From: Biomphalaria glabrata
Lineage: Eukaryota > Mollusca > Gastropoda > Planorbidae
Direction: 5' to 3'
Assembly (NCBI RefSeq): GCF_947242115.1
Contig: NC_074720.1
Span: forward strand, 43,420,029 to 43,484,028
Length of the DNA: 64,000 nt
Numbering within the stretch: position 1 is the stretch's first letter; every line of letters starts with the position of its first letter. Of this stretch, positions 1-24,700 are shown piece by piece. A program made the translations under genes and the position numbers. The notes under the pieces were generated by a model. That model was not told the origin of the DNA, ran no database searches, and saw nothing but the letters and a program-made list of their open reading frames with translations.

Positions 1-120
1 CTATTGATTGAAAATGATAAGAGCCTATCCTAAAGAATGAAACCTGTCCCACCCTCTACTGCCACTACAGCCGTTACGGTGCCCCCCTCCAAAATGTGAG
101 AGATCTTTATGCCCCAACCT

Positions 121-700
121 GTACATAAAACACTAAACCATAATTTACAAAAAGAAAAACAAGACCTAATGAAATACTCAGAAATACACAAAGATAGAGG
201 CACATGTCAGAAATACACAAAGATAGAGGCACATGTCAGAAATACACAAAGATAGAGGCACATGTCAGAAATACACAAAGATAGAGGCACATGTCAGAAA
301 TACACAAAGATAGAGGTACATATCAGAAATACACAAAGATAGAGGCACATGTCAGAAATACACAAAGATAGAGGCACATGTCAGAAATACACAAAGACAG
401 AGGCACATGTCAGAAATACACAAAGATAGAGGCACATGTCAGAAATACACAAAGATAGAGGCACATGTCTTATTCCATACGCTAGGACAAATTCGTACAA
501 GTTCTCCTTGGCTTCTTCCCTAGTGCTGTTAGAGAATGGAATGTGCTGCCTGAGTCAGCCAGAAAAACTAACGACTTGACAGAGTTGAAGTCATCGATTT
601 ACATGCCTGACTAGATTGACACATGAAATGCGTAGGATATTATTATCTTTTTTTTTTTTTTTTTGAGTAACGTCTGTAATGTATAAAATAAGATAAGATA
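121..700 (+). mobile_element. LINE 3' fragment (CR1/L2-like family 'L-a')
   Basis: The + strand encodes the end of a non-LTR reverse-transcriptase protein that recurs throughout the window. It carries HKTLNHNLQ, KYSE, a region equivalent to KYSFFPSAIRAWN, and LPESARKTNDLTELKS. It is followed by the usual 3' end, with a poly-T stretch, GTAACGTCTGTA and a (AAGAT)n tail near 687-700. The clade is inferred only from the style of the C-terminal motifs. A 29-bp minisatellite has expanded inside it. Confidence 0.7.
178..469. repeat. 29-bp minisatellite, about 10 copies
   Basis: The unit GTCAGAAATACACAAAGATA plus nine more bases repeats head to tail about ten times with only a few substitutions. It is an expansion of the stretch of LINE L-a that encodes the SERHKD segment, so it grew within a dead transposon. 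Confidence 0.9.
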
Positions 701-729
701 ACATAGGCTCATATAACTCACAAAGAAAT

Positions 730-840
730 CATGAAACACACACTTTTTTTTTTTTGGGGGGGGGGGGAGGCATTAAATTGAAGATTGTTTTAAAAGGAAC
801 TCGGGTTCGCATCCTGGTAAAGACTGGCTTTTTTTGGTTG
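730..840 (+). repeat. homopolymer tract and SINE-A remnant
   Basis: A T-run followed by a G-run at 744-767 precedes a short stretch with the B-box-like GGTTCGCATCCTGG and GTAAAGACTGG, which matches the tRNA-derived head of the SINE-A family seen at 13375. It is too short to define ends. Confidence 0.35.
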
Positions 841-1075
841 AAGCTAAACAAAGTAGAAATTCTCATTAAATCTAGTTATGTTTATCTTCCCTGTATAGAC
901 CTATTTATTTTTTTATTTAAAAAAAAACCTGCTAACAGAGTTCATATATCATTAGTTGTACATTTAGAAATATTCAATTATAATTATAAATGCTAATTAG
1001 TATATAATTAGTATATGTCCTTACCTTAAAGTATGTACATTTTATCACTCTACAGTTGATACATCTGCCCACATC

Positions 1076-1077
<2 letters not shown>

Positions 1078-1152
<75 letters not shown>
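1078..1152. repeat. (TA)n microsatellite
   Basis: About 37 uninterrupted TA dinucleotides. Confidence 0.97.
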
Positions 1153-1157
<5 letters not shown>

Positions 1158-1158
1158 G

Positions 1159-1280
1159 CTCTCAGAGAAAAGATGATGTAGCTTTTCTTTCCCCGCTCTC
1201 AGAGATCAGAAGATGCGGCTCTTCTTGCCCGGCTCTCAGAGATCAGAAGATGCGGCTCTTCTTGCCCGGCTCTCCGAGAG
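1159..1280. repeat. 37-bp minisatellite, about 3.3 copies
   Basis: The unit begins CTCTCAGAGATCAGAAGATG and repeats at 1159, 1196, 1233 and, in part, 1270. It directly abuts the (TA)n tract. Confidence 0.8.
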
Positions 1281-1699
1281 CCCAGACATTAATATTTATT
1301 TAACAGAAATAAACAACATCGAATAATACTGTAGTGACAATTTTTAAATATTGAATGTTAAAAAACATTAACAAATGAATTCATTATCGACTTGATATTG
1401 CATTCTGCCTGGTGTGCGCATTAAAATAGTTCAAACCTTTAAGTAGGGAACTACCTCGGAACAGTCTTAGTTAGTTAAATAAATTTCAATGCAAATCCCC
1501 CAAAAATTATGTGGTTATTAATTACTATCACAATCTGATGGACATTCCCCCATGCGACATCCGAAGGTAGCAATCGGAGGGAGAACCAGTACACATTTGC
1601 GCAAAATTAACGAAATTTTCTTGACTTTCTCTTCATACTATTAATTCATGTAATTTAACAAGTGAATATATACCGTAATATTGAGGAAAGATAAAACAT

Positions 1700-1921
1700 G
1701 TTAATAAAAACAAACAACAGTATCTTAGATTGCACTCTCACATTGTTTACACAAAACCCTAACCACAATAATAATTATACGAAAAACGAAATAATATTCA
1801 TTCCTTCTATGGCACTGCCAGGGAGCCAGGGTCGAGCTTCGTTAGAGAGAAACAAAATTCATTGTAGTTCATTTAACAGCGTCCAATGGAACTCGCTCCC
1901 CAGTGATCTCAAAAAAGGGCA
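1700..1921 (+). mobile_element. LINE C-terminal fragment (diverged)
   Basis: The + reading frame ends with FNSVQWNSLPSDLKK, which resembles the conserved end of CR1/L2/Jockey-type LINE proteins (WNSLP). It stops where a TTAA-flanked MITE begins. The family is uncertain. Confidence 0.4.
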
Positions 1922-2002
1922 TTAACTCTTTCTCTCCGTAATTATTTACCACATTCTGGTGGAATCAACGTTGGTATCGTTAGTTAGGAGAGAAAGAGTT
2001 AA
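1922..2002. mobile_element. TTAA-flanked palindromic MITE (family M1), 81 bp
   Basis: It begins TTAACTCTTTCTCTCC and ends GGAGAGAAAGAGTTAA. TTAA at both ends fits piggyBac-like target duplication. The superfamily is inferred from the TTAA alone. Other copies lie at 7966, 19448, 43959, 46274 and 53813. Confidence 0.75.
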
Positions 2003-2074
2003 GACTTAAACCTGCACAGACCTTTTAGTAGATTATATATATATATAACTTGTCTTTTTAAGTATTGTGTTTAT

Positions 2075-2483
2075 GTTTGTTTTTGTTTGTTTATAAAATG
2101 TTTTACATGTTTCGGGTGTTCCTTCGGAGTTGTAGATAATCTACTTCCTAGTCAAAACCTCCCGCAGGACCTTTCAAGTTCGGCGACCCCTTTTTACAAT
2201 CCCTCACTCTGCCGCGACCCCCCCCCCCGACACTCACATACAGCAACAGAAGAGTAGACAATAGCAATCCATATTTTCGATGGTCTTAAGCGACCCCTGG
2301 CAAATAGTCAATCGACCCCCAAGAGGGTCGCGACCCACAGGTTGAGAACCCCTGCCATAGAGCCTTGAGCCTACATTATGTTTGTTAACAGCGATCTATA
2401 GATTAAGTTATTATGATTATGGTTTGAACCCAGGACCATCGAAACGACACCCCAGAGGACATACCATACGAACAGGCAGCCGT
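2075..2483 (-). mobile_element. SINE-B copy, interrupted by a hAT-like MITE
   Basis: Both ends of the SINE-B family are present. On the minus strand, GGCTGCCTG and a B-box-like GGTTCAAACC lie near 2420-2483, and the body CTGCGGGAGGTTT and the tail lie at 2075-2165. The middle holds an inserted MITE and about 70 bases of other sequence. The order of events is SINE first, MITE later. Confidence 0.6.
2167..2354 (+). mobile_element. hAT-like MITE (family M2), left end lost
   Basis: It matches the 194-196 bp elements at 25704, 37473 and 57196: CGGCGACCCCTTTTTACAAT, the ATTTTCGATGGTCTTA core, and the right terminus AGGTTGAGAACCCCTG. The left terminal repeat is missing at the junction with SINE-B. 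Confidence 0.75.
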
Positions 2484-2929
2484 CAAGTATTATACTTTTA
2501 AGTTACATCAAAAAATTCTGTAATGTAACGAATTAAAATTGCTAATTATACAGTACTATTTTTTTTTCTCTAAAAATTGATAGTTCATTTAGCCTTTATT
2601 CTTAAAGTCTATTTATATGAAAAAATACAATGCGTTGTGTCAACCCAAGCTTTCAGGTTTCGTAGCATATTATCAAACTTTTAATTATTATATGAGGCCT
2701 GAGGGCAGATCACTTCACTATATAGATGTATATCATATAGCAAGCAAGTTATGTGCCGGATCGTAAGGTAATGCCAGAGTCGATATTAACATCCAGTCCG
2801 CCACTGGGGATAGATGAAGGTGATGTATAAAATATTGTCAAGAAAATACAGGTCAACTTGTTTACCCTAAGCTCTAATGAAGAAATCGAGAATTTGTTGT
2901 ACTAAAGTTGGCAGTTTTATTTTAAAAAA

Positions 2930-3085
2930 AAGCATTGATTCTAGCCTAGATCTAGATGAACTGAGATTATAGATCTAGATCAAATTTAAATCTAGATTCT
3001 ATCTCAAGTATAAAATAAACTTTTATTTTATAGATCTAGATCAAGAGTATAGATCTAGATGATAATCTAGTCTAAGATTACAAAT
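2930..3085. repeat. AGATCTAGATC-rich tract upstream of DNAAF1
   Basis: This stretch holds many copies of TCTAGAT and AGATCTAGAT in both orientations about 350-500 bp before the DNAAF1 start codon. Similar clusters lie at 30740-30960 and 31860-32270. Its role is unknown. It may be simple-sequence expansion of a palindrome. Confidence 0.6.
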
Positions 3086-3131
3086 AACTTAGAATTCAGT
3101 TAAAACAAATGTAACAGCATTAAATACTTGA

Positions 3132-3138
3132 CCCGGAA
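3132..3138 (+). promoter_or_regulatory. ETS/NRF-type CCGGAAG motif upstream of DNAAF1
   Basis: CCGGAAGT lies 25 bp upstream of a perfect X-box. This is a common core-promoter motif, and binding is inferred. Confidence 0.35.
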
Positions 3139-3156
3139 GTATACATGATGGATTTA

Positions 3157-3169
3157 GTTGCTCGGCAAC
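3157..3169. promoter_or_regulatory. X-box (RFX-binding) motif upstream of DNAAF1
   Basis: GTTGCTCGGCAAC is a palindromic match to the RFX consensus (GTNRCY, 0-3 bases, RGYAAC), 259 bp upstream of the DNAAF1 ATG. RFX factors control motile-cilia genes across animals, and DNAAF1 is one, so position and target agree. This is sequence evidence only. Confidence 0.7.
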
Positions 3170-3427
3170 AAGCTATTACAATGACTATGACTTCACATGC
3201 CTGAAATCGTTTACTTTTCAAAATAAGAACAGGTTAGATCATTATTTTTATTAGACATATATCTTAGGGTTTGGGTTATTATTCTTTGAACAAACTTTTC
3301 ATTGATTCGATATTAGATTCTTTTTTTTATTTAATTTCACTTTTGCACTTTAGTAGAAAAACTCAGACACTGAGACAGTCAACTTCAAAGAGTTCACAAA
3401 GAGTAAGACTGACAAAGAGCTATCAGG

Positions 3428-16537
<13,110 letters not shown>

Positions 16538-16679
16538 ACAGTATTGTATCACAGAGACTTTGACGTCTGCTGAGGACAAACGAGTTCTCAAAGAAAGTAT
16601 TGTCTTCTGCCTTAAATGTTTTGTTAAAAGAATTAAGTTTTGTTTTAAATGAAGAAAAACTATTTTAAAGCAAAATTTT

Positions 16680-16685
16680 AATAAA
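16680..16685 (+). terminator. Polyadenylation signal of DNAAF1
   Basis: AATAAA lies 143 bp past the stop codon. It is the first canonical signal downstream. Confidence 0.65.
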
Positions 16686-17568
16686 TATAAATGAATTAGA
16701 ATTATTTTGTTCTCAATAATATTTAATTTACCATTGTACCTAACTGAAGTCTGTTAAATTTTATAATATTTAAAACATGCTAACTTAAATAAAAAACATT
16801 TTTTACCTTTTCTATTTACATTATGCTACAATTTGGTTTTTATACAGACATGATATGTTCTCATAATTGTTAAGTATGCACTCTTAAAAAAAAAAAAACA
16901 GCCATTGACTGACATTGATACTTGAACTACATGTTTTTGTGTCTACAGCTTTTAAGTTGCTGTGTCAGTCTTACAGACATAAACAATAATAGGGGTGCTG
17001 GCAGATTGTTAATGAAATGAAAGGTTTAAATCTTGTATGCTACCATCCAAAGCAGGAGATTTGGGCAATAAAGATGGGATAATCATCTTACTAAAAGCAG
17101 CTTTCATATTTTATAACATTGAGGAACTCCTGAAATGAAAGATACATATATTTCCATAACCTTTTACTATTAGATTCTCAGAATAATAATAATAATCTTT
17201 ATTATATGTGAGGAAATTTGTTTTACCATTTTGCATTACAAAAAACAATAATACATTATTTGAGCACTTAATTTGTATGATAGCACACAAAATTTACATT
17301 CATACTCTTCTTCAACATTACATTTGAAATTTACGACAGTAAGTTACATTTTGTGCAACGATTTAATGGCCAAAGAAACAAAAGACAGCTTAACTTTTGC
17401 GAACTCTTCCATGTAAAGAGATACAATAATAATTGTTAGCCTTGGATTTTTTTTTTAGCTCTGTTTGCAAAACATTTTTGTAACAAATGTCTTCTGAATG
17501 TGTTTATATGAAATTAGAGTGCAAAATATATTAAATTTGTGTGTGTTTTTTTTGGTAAATAAGAAGTG

Positions 17569-17742
17569 AATAGTTTGTTTGTAAAATGTTTTACATGTTT
17601 AGAATGTTCATTCAGATTATGAAGATAATTACATCCTAGCCCAGACCTTCTGCAGGATGACAGGGGCAGGTGGGATTCAAATCCAGGACTATTGAGACTA
17701 TCTTATAACAGTCCAGACTGCAAACCACATGACCAGGCAGTT
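17569..17742 (-). mobile_element. SINE-B copy
   Basis: TTTGTAAAATGTTTTACATG, TCAGATTATGAAGATAATTA, CTTCTGCAGGATGACAGG, a reversed B box (GGATTCAAATCC) and GACCAGGCAG mark the family. Confidence 0.75.
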
Positions 17743-18204
17743 ACCTATCATGAAAAACAAGGTTTTGAAAAGTCATAGGTTAAAGGTTGAGCTAGATGTT
17801 ATTAGCTGTAGTCATTTATAATGATATTGACCTGATTGAGTATTGTTTTGTTGACTATACATGAATTCTTCTTTTTATTAATTTATTCAAATGAACTGCC
17901 CTATACATATGTGCTATTTATAAATCAATTGACCAAGACAATGAAATAAAAGTGTTCAGAAATTGTTTATGTATTTATAACTTTCATTTCCCTTAGTTTG
18001 ATTTTAATTTCACCACTCTCCCCAAATGCAAATTCTTTTAGGGTCCTCGGAAAAGTAGGTTACAGAGAATGCTGAAGCCCCCCGAGAGACATAGACCAGT
18101 GAAGACCTCTTTGTTTTTGTATTTAAAGTTGCTGTAACAGTTAATTATTCTAATTTTTGTTAGAATATTCTAGCTACTTCTTAGGGGTTTTTGAGACTAT
18201 GATT

Positions 18205-18645
18205 TCACCTTCACCTATCATTTAGTCTGTTGAACCATCTTTTCTCCATTTCTATCTATCTTTCGCCTTAGATAGAATTTCATTCAATGACAGGCCAGTT
18301 CATTCTCTGATGTTGTCTTCTTATCATTTTCTTTATCTGCTTCTTCTTCCTGGTACTGTTCCCTTAAGGAAGGTCTTTGGGAGCCCCAAGGATCTTGTGA
18401 TGTGACCATAGAGTTAAATTTTGCCTTTTTTGACAGTGGTGACCAGGTCATCATGGGGTCCATTTGCTGTATTAATCCTGCTTCTTTTCTTCCTGGTACT
18501 GTTCCCTTAAGGAAGGTCTTTGGAAGCCCTAAGGATCTTGTGATGTGGCCATAGAGTTTAAGTTTGCCTTTTTTGACAGTGATGAGCAGGTCATCATGGG
18601 GTCCATTTGCTGTATTAATCAATTTTCTAATCTCTTCATTTGTGA
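18205..18645 (-). mobile_element. LINE L-c fragment with internal tandem duplication
   Basis: The minus strand encodes LKLYGHITRSLGLPKTFLKG and TVPGRKEAGLIQQMD, repeated with a period of about 140 bp. This is the YGHITRS... GTVPG C-terminal segment of the L-c family. Confidence 0.65.
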
Positions 18646-19447
18646 TGCAGTCTTTGTGAGAGATACCTAGGGTAGCATCTTACTTTCATTGCTAGGATCC
18701 TCCAAGATTTCAGTTAACGTTCAATGGCAATAGCTGAAATTAATGTTCAAATCATCAATGCAATCTCAAGAATGATTAAATGTTTTCAGTCATAGAAGAT
18801 ACATTTTGTGTTGTTTATAAAACACTCAAAGCATTTTCTTCCCTATTTGCTGCTCTGATGTATAAGTTTTTCCAAAGTTAATGATGTGTGCTGATGACAT
18901 TCCCTGATGCTGATGTTAATGTTGCTGTTCTCTAATGATTAAAGTATGTCATGTTAATGATTGTGTATTGATTTTAACGCTTTGCTCTGGTGCAAAATGT
19001 TTGCTTTTGGCTGCACTTTTGTAAAAAAAAACAAAAAAAACTTCAGCATTTCAATATCAAATGAAAGATATTAATTAATCTCCTTAAAGAAAACATCTAT
19101 TTTAGTATCAGATGAATTAAGGTCCATTAGCTTTTTCATTATATTTGCCATTAGTTGTGCTATTGTTTTGTGTTATGTACAAGTTGTAAGACCAAATCCC
19201 TCAGCAATAATAAAGATAAGATTATTATTTATATATACTTCACCCAATCATCTTATAACTATAGACATCATTTGAGCTTGGTTGACAAAGTGTTCATATT
19301 TTTTTTTTTTTAAATGCAAATTAAAAATAAAAAGCAAAATTTGATATTTAAGGCTAACTTAAGGCGGGTACCTAAGGCTTTTTGTTTATAGAGTTTATCT
19401 AAATCAGTTAACTAGCAATACAAGTAGTTAAAATGCAAAATCTAGAA

Positions 19448-19524
19448 TTAACTCTTTCTCTCCGTAATTATTTACCACATTCTGGTGGAATCAAGGTTGG
19501 TATCGTTGGGAGACAAAGAGTTAA
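19448..19524. mobile_element. TTAA-flanked MITE M1
   Basis: It starts TTAACTCTTTCTCTCC and ends GGGAGACAAAGAGTTAA, with the same core as 1922-2002. Confidence 0.75.
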
Positions 19525-19549
19525 AAGTTCAATAAGTGACAAAAGTGAA

Positions 19550-21707
19550 AGCAGACATCAAGTTTTGTTTATGTTACCCTTTATTAAGCTACTTGATGTG
19601 TCTACATCATTACACATGAAGCTACATACTCAATACTAAACTCATCTATGAGTGACATTCAGAATGACAGAAAGAGAATCATATTTACATTCAACATTGG
19701 GAAAACAATGACAGCCCGACCAATCTACTGAAACATAGCATCAAAAATGAACATTAGGGCCCCCATTGATACACTATCAATTCATTTCTTCAATAAAACT
19801 AAAAAAAATAAACTTTTGTAAACATATTGACACTAATGCTTTAACAGCCAAACATTAAAAAGACCCCTGTGGGACAACTGCTTTGTCTGCATCAGAGGTG
19901 ACAAAATATGCAGGCCACATCAGCTGGGCTGCATGGTCACGAGATACTGCACTCATCCTTAATTAATCTTTGGTATCGAATACAATACCTTATTATTATG
20001 TAAATTAATTTTCCTTTTTTTTTTTTTTTTTTCAAATTATATTTATACAGCTCAAACATGTTTGCCAACACAGAATCAAAAAGATGAACCAACATTTCCA
20101 TAAAGTTGTATATTCATAAAACAAGATTTATCTTTAAAATTACTTCTAAGGAGCAGTTTTGACAATCTGGCTATAGGCATCATTTTCTTACATGGGAGCA
20201 AACTCATAAATAGCAAGCCTTTTGTTGGTTTACCCAGTCAGAGCAAAAGAAATGTTGATAAATTATAAATGTTGATATACTATAAATGTTGATAAATTAT
20301 GCTTGAGTTGTATTATTTAAACTCTTCTATATGTAGCGAAATTGAAGTTTAAATTAGTCTCCTCGACAGTGCTTAGTTTCTCATGAAAATCTCCAATGCC
20401 TTGCCATGTAACTACTTATTGTGGCAGTCTGAGTGTTTCGATGCTAAGCTTCAGTCTGTCCCGTACAAAGCATACACACTCACACACACAGCTTTAAACT
20501 CTCAGCATGACTCAAACATGTACATCACTTGAGCTAATTCACTTAAAATACACAACACAGAGATGGAGCAAGACGCATTTATATATTAACATCTCAAAAA
20601 ATAAATGTTTAATTAAAAATATGTCCAGAATGATGACTATAATCATCAGACATGCATGGATTGGTTGAAAAAAACTTTTAACGCAAATATTTTTAAATTA
20701 AATAAAAAGAGGGAACAACTGCATCCTATTTGGTTAAGTCCATTTTGAACTGAACATCAAACAGGTGCCTCAATTTAAACCCTATACCAGAAAATACATA
20801 ATAAATACATCTCAATCAAAATGCATATCGATGCAAAGATTACATTTTGTGCTCTCACTCTCAATAGTTTGGGAAAACACTGGGTTTTTTTTTTTTACAA
20901 GTGCATGTTTAGTTCGTACGCAATTAACTTTACAAGTACAATTATAAAATATAAAAAGAAACAAAAAAAAGCTCTCTGTAATCTTCCGTAGCTGACATCT
21001 CGGCTAAATCTATTTGAACTGGAGTCTTAAGACAATAAATATAAAAACTAGAATTGATATCACATCATGGTTATACCAAATGTTATTATGTATATACGAC
21101 CTGATTATATCACACATCCACATACAGTCCATGAGGACGTAACAGTTTTACACTGAGCTCTAGGTTACAATGAAAAGTGAAAGATACAAAAAAGTTTATT
21201 TATTTTACAATGTGTTGTGTACAAAGTATCACAAAAATGTTTATGTCCTTGTGTTTTGGAATGATCCAAGCAAAGTTTGGTCGCTGCATACGCATCAATC
21301 ATATGATTGCATGATTGTACTTCCCCAATGTAACACGCAATGAGCTAAATTTCATTTTTTAAAATGAGGATATCACTGACCTATACAAATTATATTCAAA
21401 AGTGACTTTAAAAAAAAAATCTGGTTAAACTACAGTCAAATTTTTCATTCTTTTTTTTTCTGCGCAACAAAAATTCACCAAAAACAATCATCTTAAGTTC
21501 AGAATTGGAAATAGACCCGACAAAGAAGATTTAGCTTAATAAAATAATCCAATTAAGAGTACATGGTTTTCTTTGTGAAAAAAAAAAAATCCGGGGACAT
21601 ATTTTGATTATTTTTGGCTCAAGCTAGCTCTCTGAGAAATGTCCTAATTGAAGAAAAATGAGATGCATGGAAATATAGAAAAAAATTCTACACATGAAAC
21701 TGCAGTT
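19550..21707 (-). other. ATP6V1C: Probable long 3'UTR of ATP6V1C
   Basis: There are 2.1 kb without any recognised transposon or coding exon directly after the ATP6V1C stop, unusual in this repeat-dense window. Minus-strand AATAAA signals occur (TTTATT on +, including one near 19580). A long UTR is inferred, and the actual end is unknown. Confidence 0.4.
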
Positions 21708-24700
21708 CTATATCTTCTGTGAGTCCAACATATCCAGCGTGATCTTGTAAAAAACATAGGGGTAGTAGTCGGAAGCTGTCAGGTTCAGGCCTGGGATCTC
21801 CATGTCTCTCATCTAAAATAGAAAAATAAAATAGCAGAGTTGACAGCACTAATAAAAGAAACATTTATTCAAAAGATCTCAGGTGGCTTGGGAGATTGCA
21901 GAAATTAATTTTAAAAAAATATATCAGTACATCAGTTTAAAACTGCATTTTTGTCATAAAATTAGGGCTGTCAATAGGCACCCAATCTCATTACACACGA
22001 GACTGCAAATAGACTCTTGGTCTTGACACTTGGACTAGGCTACTATAAGCACTCAAGTTCACAGATTACTAGTTCTAGAGCGAGATCCAAATCCTTGGGT
22101 TCATTTAGATGAATTGTTCATCTAGTCTCAGCCAGAGCAAGTGCCAGAAATACAACACCCTAAGACAAATCTGGCCACCATAAAACTAGCTTAACTTAAA
22201 CCCAATCTTCAAAGCTGTCCAGTAGGGCTTAAAGTAGTACTTTTTGCCTCTGCAAAGGGCATCGACACCATTAGAAACAATTTCAAAATAAAATGCAGAT
22301 GCTTGTGTTCATAAATTACCTTTTCACCAGAGAGAGCTGTAGAGTCCAAATGGCCATAAAGTTGATTCAAAATCTCCCTCAAACGCTTGTGGTTCTTTTT
22401 TATTGGTCGAATAAGCATAGCTTGAAAGTTCACAGGTAAACCGTATCTAAAAATAAATGAGTGCGTTACATTAAAGTCCCTACGTTAAAACGAAAAGAGA
22501 ATTCTGGTTCCAGTTAAAAGAAGACAGCACACATACTCCTACATAATCTTATAATAACATTCCTATCAGAAGCTGCTTAGTGCAATCTAAAGTTCACAAC
22601 TGCCATTGATCTGAGTAGAAAACTTACAGAGTTGACACAACTTTATGTACACATATACAGACAGATATTTACAATGTTACTGTCCTTTAATTAAAGAACT
22701 GCCTAAAAACAGTTTTCTTAAGGTTACAATTTCAAATGTGAAAACAAAGGCATCTAAGGCTTCAAAAATACCTCAATACAGACTCCACAAACACACGTAG
22801 GGCTTTGATATGCATCCAGGCCACAAATGCTTCACTGAAGTTAATTTTCAGCCATTTCACAAGAGGACCCTAGGATAATAAGAGCCAATATATTTCCACC
22901 GTTGTGCAAATTATTTTTGCTAAAATCATCTAAGTTAAGGAAAAAAATAAATCGTATCTCACATTCAGGTCTAGCACAACGGCTCTTTCAAATGAATCAT
23001 GGGAAATCTACTTACAAATTTCTTCTTCTTGTCAGAGTTCAGTTTCTCGAGCTCTGTTTTGCCGGCCTGAATTTCTTCCTCATTGTACTGGAACTCTCTA
23101 ACCATGAACCTAACAAAACACAAACATTTTTTAGTCATGTCGCAAATCATATTTGTGAAGTAATGGTGAGGCTAAAATGGGGGGTGGGTGTCACTCGACC
23201 TCATTTATTGAAAGGTTGACCATGGGTATCTCGAGGAGTGAGATCCTGGTCAACAAGGCAGGTGAACGGTAGTAGGGGTGAGTGAGAATGTGTGAATTTT
23301 AGTTAGCTGGAGAGAGGGCTTTGTGAGAGGATCAGAAAGTGAGAGAGGAGAAGTGTTTGAGAAAGTTTTCTCTATGTGTTAGAGTTAGAGAGTTTGTTCT
23401 TATCTGAGATAAGCAGTCTGAGTTGTGCAGTGTAGAGCTATCTAGTTGACATTCTTGAATTTCATGTACATATTTTCAGTAGTTTGGTCAATTGATTCAC
23501 TAGCTCAATTAATTAGTAACTTGATTAATTATCTAAAATGTTTGTTTGTTTGTTAAATGTTTTACATGTTTCAGATTTTCCTTCAGAGTTGAAGATAGTT
23601 TACCTCCTAGTCCAAACCTCCCGCAGGACGACAGGGGATGGGAGCGGGCAGGATTTGAACTCTCGACCATCGATAAATCCAAATGACAGTCCAGGGTGCA
23701 AACCGCACGACCAGGCAGCCATCCGATCAAGTTCAGTCTTCTTTTAGACTAGCTCTAGATAAAGCTTCCTGTCATCGCCAGCAATCCAACCCCATAGACA
23801 ACAACCTACCAACAACCCAAGACCACCCTTATAAAGAGGCAGTTTTTAATATCGAGAGAATGTTAATAAAGACTGTAGCAAGATGAAAATTTTGATTTTC
23901 ATTTTGGTTCATTGTGACACTAATTTTACCATATAAATGAATCACACATTTTTTTTTGTTAACGGTTGGAACAGATGTGTTTCTCTCATTGACTTCAAGA
24001 GATCTATTAACTATTCTCAAAGCAAGAGAAATTTTCTTTACTTTCTGACAGTGGAACCAACAATAATTTTTCTGCGACAAATTAGTCAAAAGAAGATAAC
24101 TATTAACTACATTTTACCTACATCCACACAGAAAGCTGTCCAACACAAAATGATGCAATGTATTTTAAATGATTAGAATGATATCAGGGACACAATTATG
24201 AATGTTTGAGATCACTAGGAGAAAAAAAAAATTTAATGCATGGAGATTGCTACCATAAAAACAACAAACAATACGTTTATGAATGGGGGGAGATCACGAA
24301 CACACACAGTGACAACAAAAGTATGAACAGTGGAGGTCACTAGCTCAAAACAAAATCCACTCACTTATTTTCACGGCATTTGTTTTTGAACTCATCTTGA
24401 ACTAGTCGAAATACAGTCACAGAGACCAACTGATGTTCAGCATCTTCAAACAAAACCCTGTGCAGCATAGAGGTCAACATAATTTAAATATTGACTGATA
24501 TATAAAAATATGCTAACAAATAATTACTGTGTATTGACTTTGATAGATAATACCAGGCTAACAAATAATTACTGTGTATTGACTTTGATAGATAATACCA
24601 GGCTAACAAATAATTACTGTGTATTGACTTTGATAGATAATACCAGGCTAACAAATAATTACTGTGTATTGACTTTGATAGATAATACCAGGCTAACAAA

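Larger units (their letters stand above)
16700..19445. other. Intergenic region between convergent DNAAF1 and ATP6V1C
   Basis: No host exon is recognisable. It contains AT-rich sequence, a SINE-B at 17569, an L-c LINE fragment with an internal duplication at 18205 and short homopolymers. Confidence 0.6.

Noticed and set aside
178-469. CRISPR-like array of 29-bp repeats
   Set aside because: There are no spacers; units are directly adjacent, derive from LINE coding sequence, and the genome is animal.
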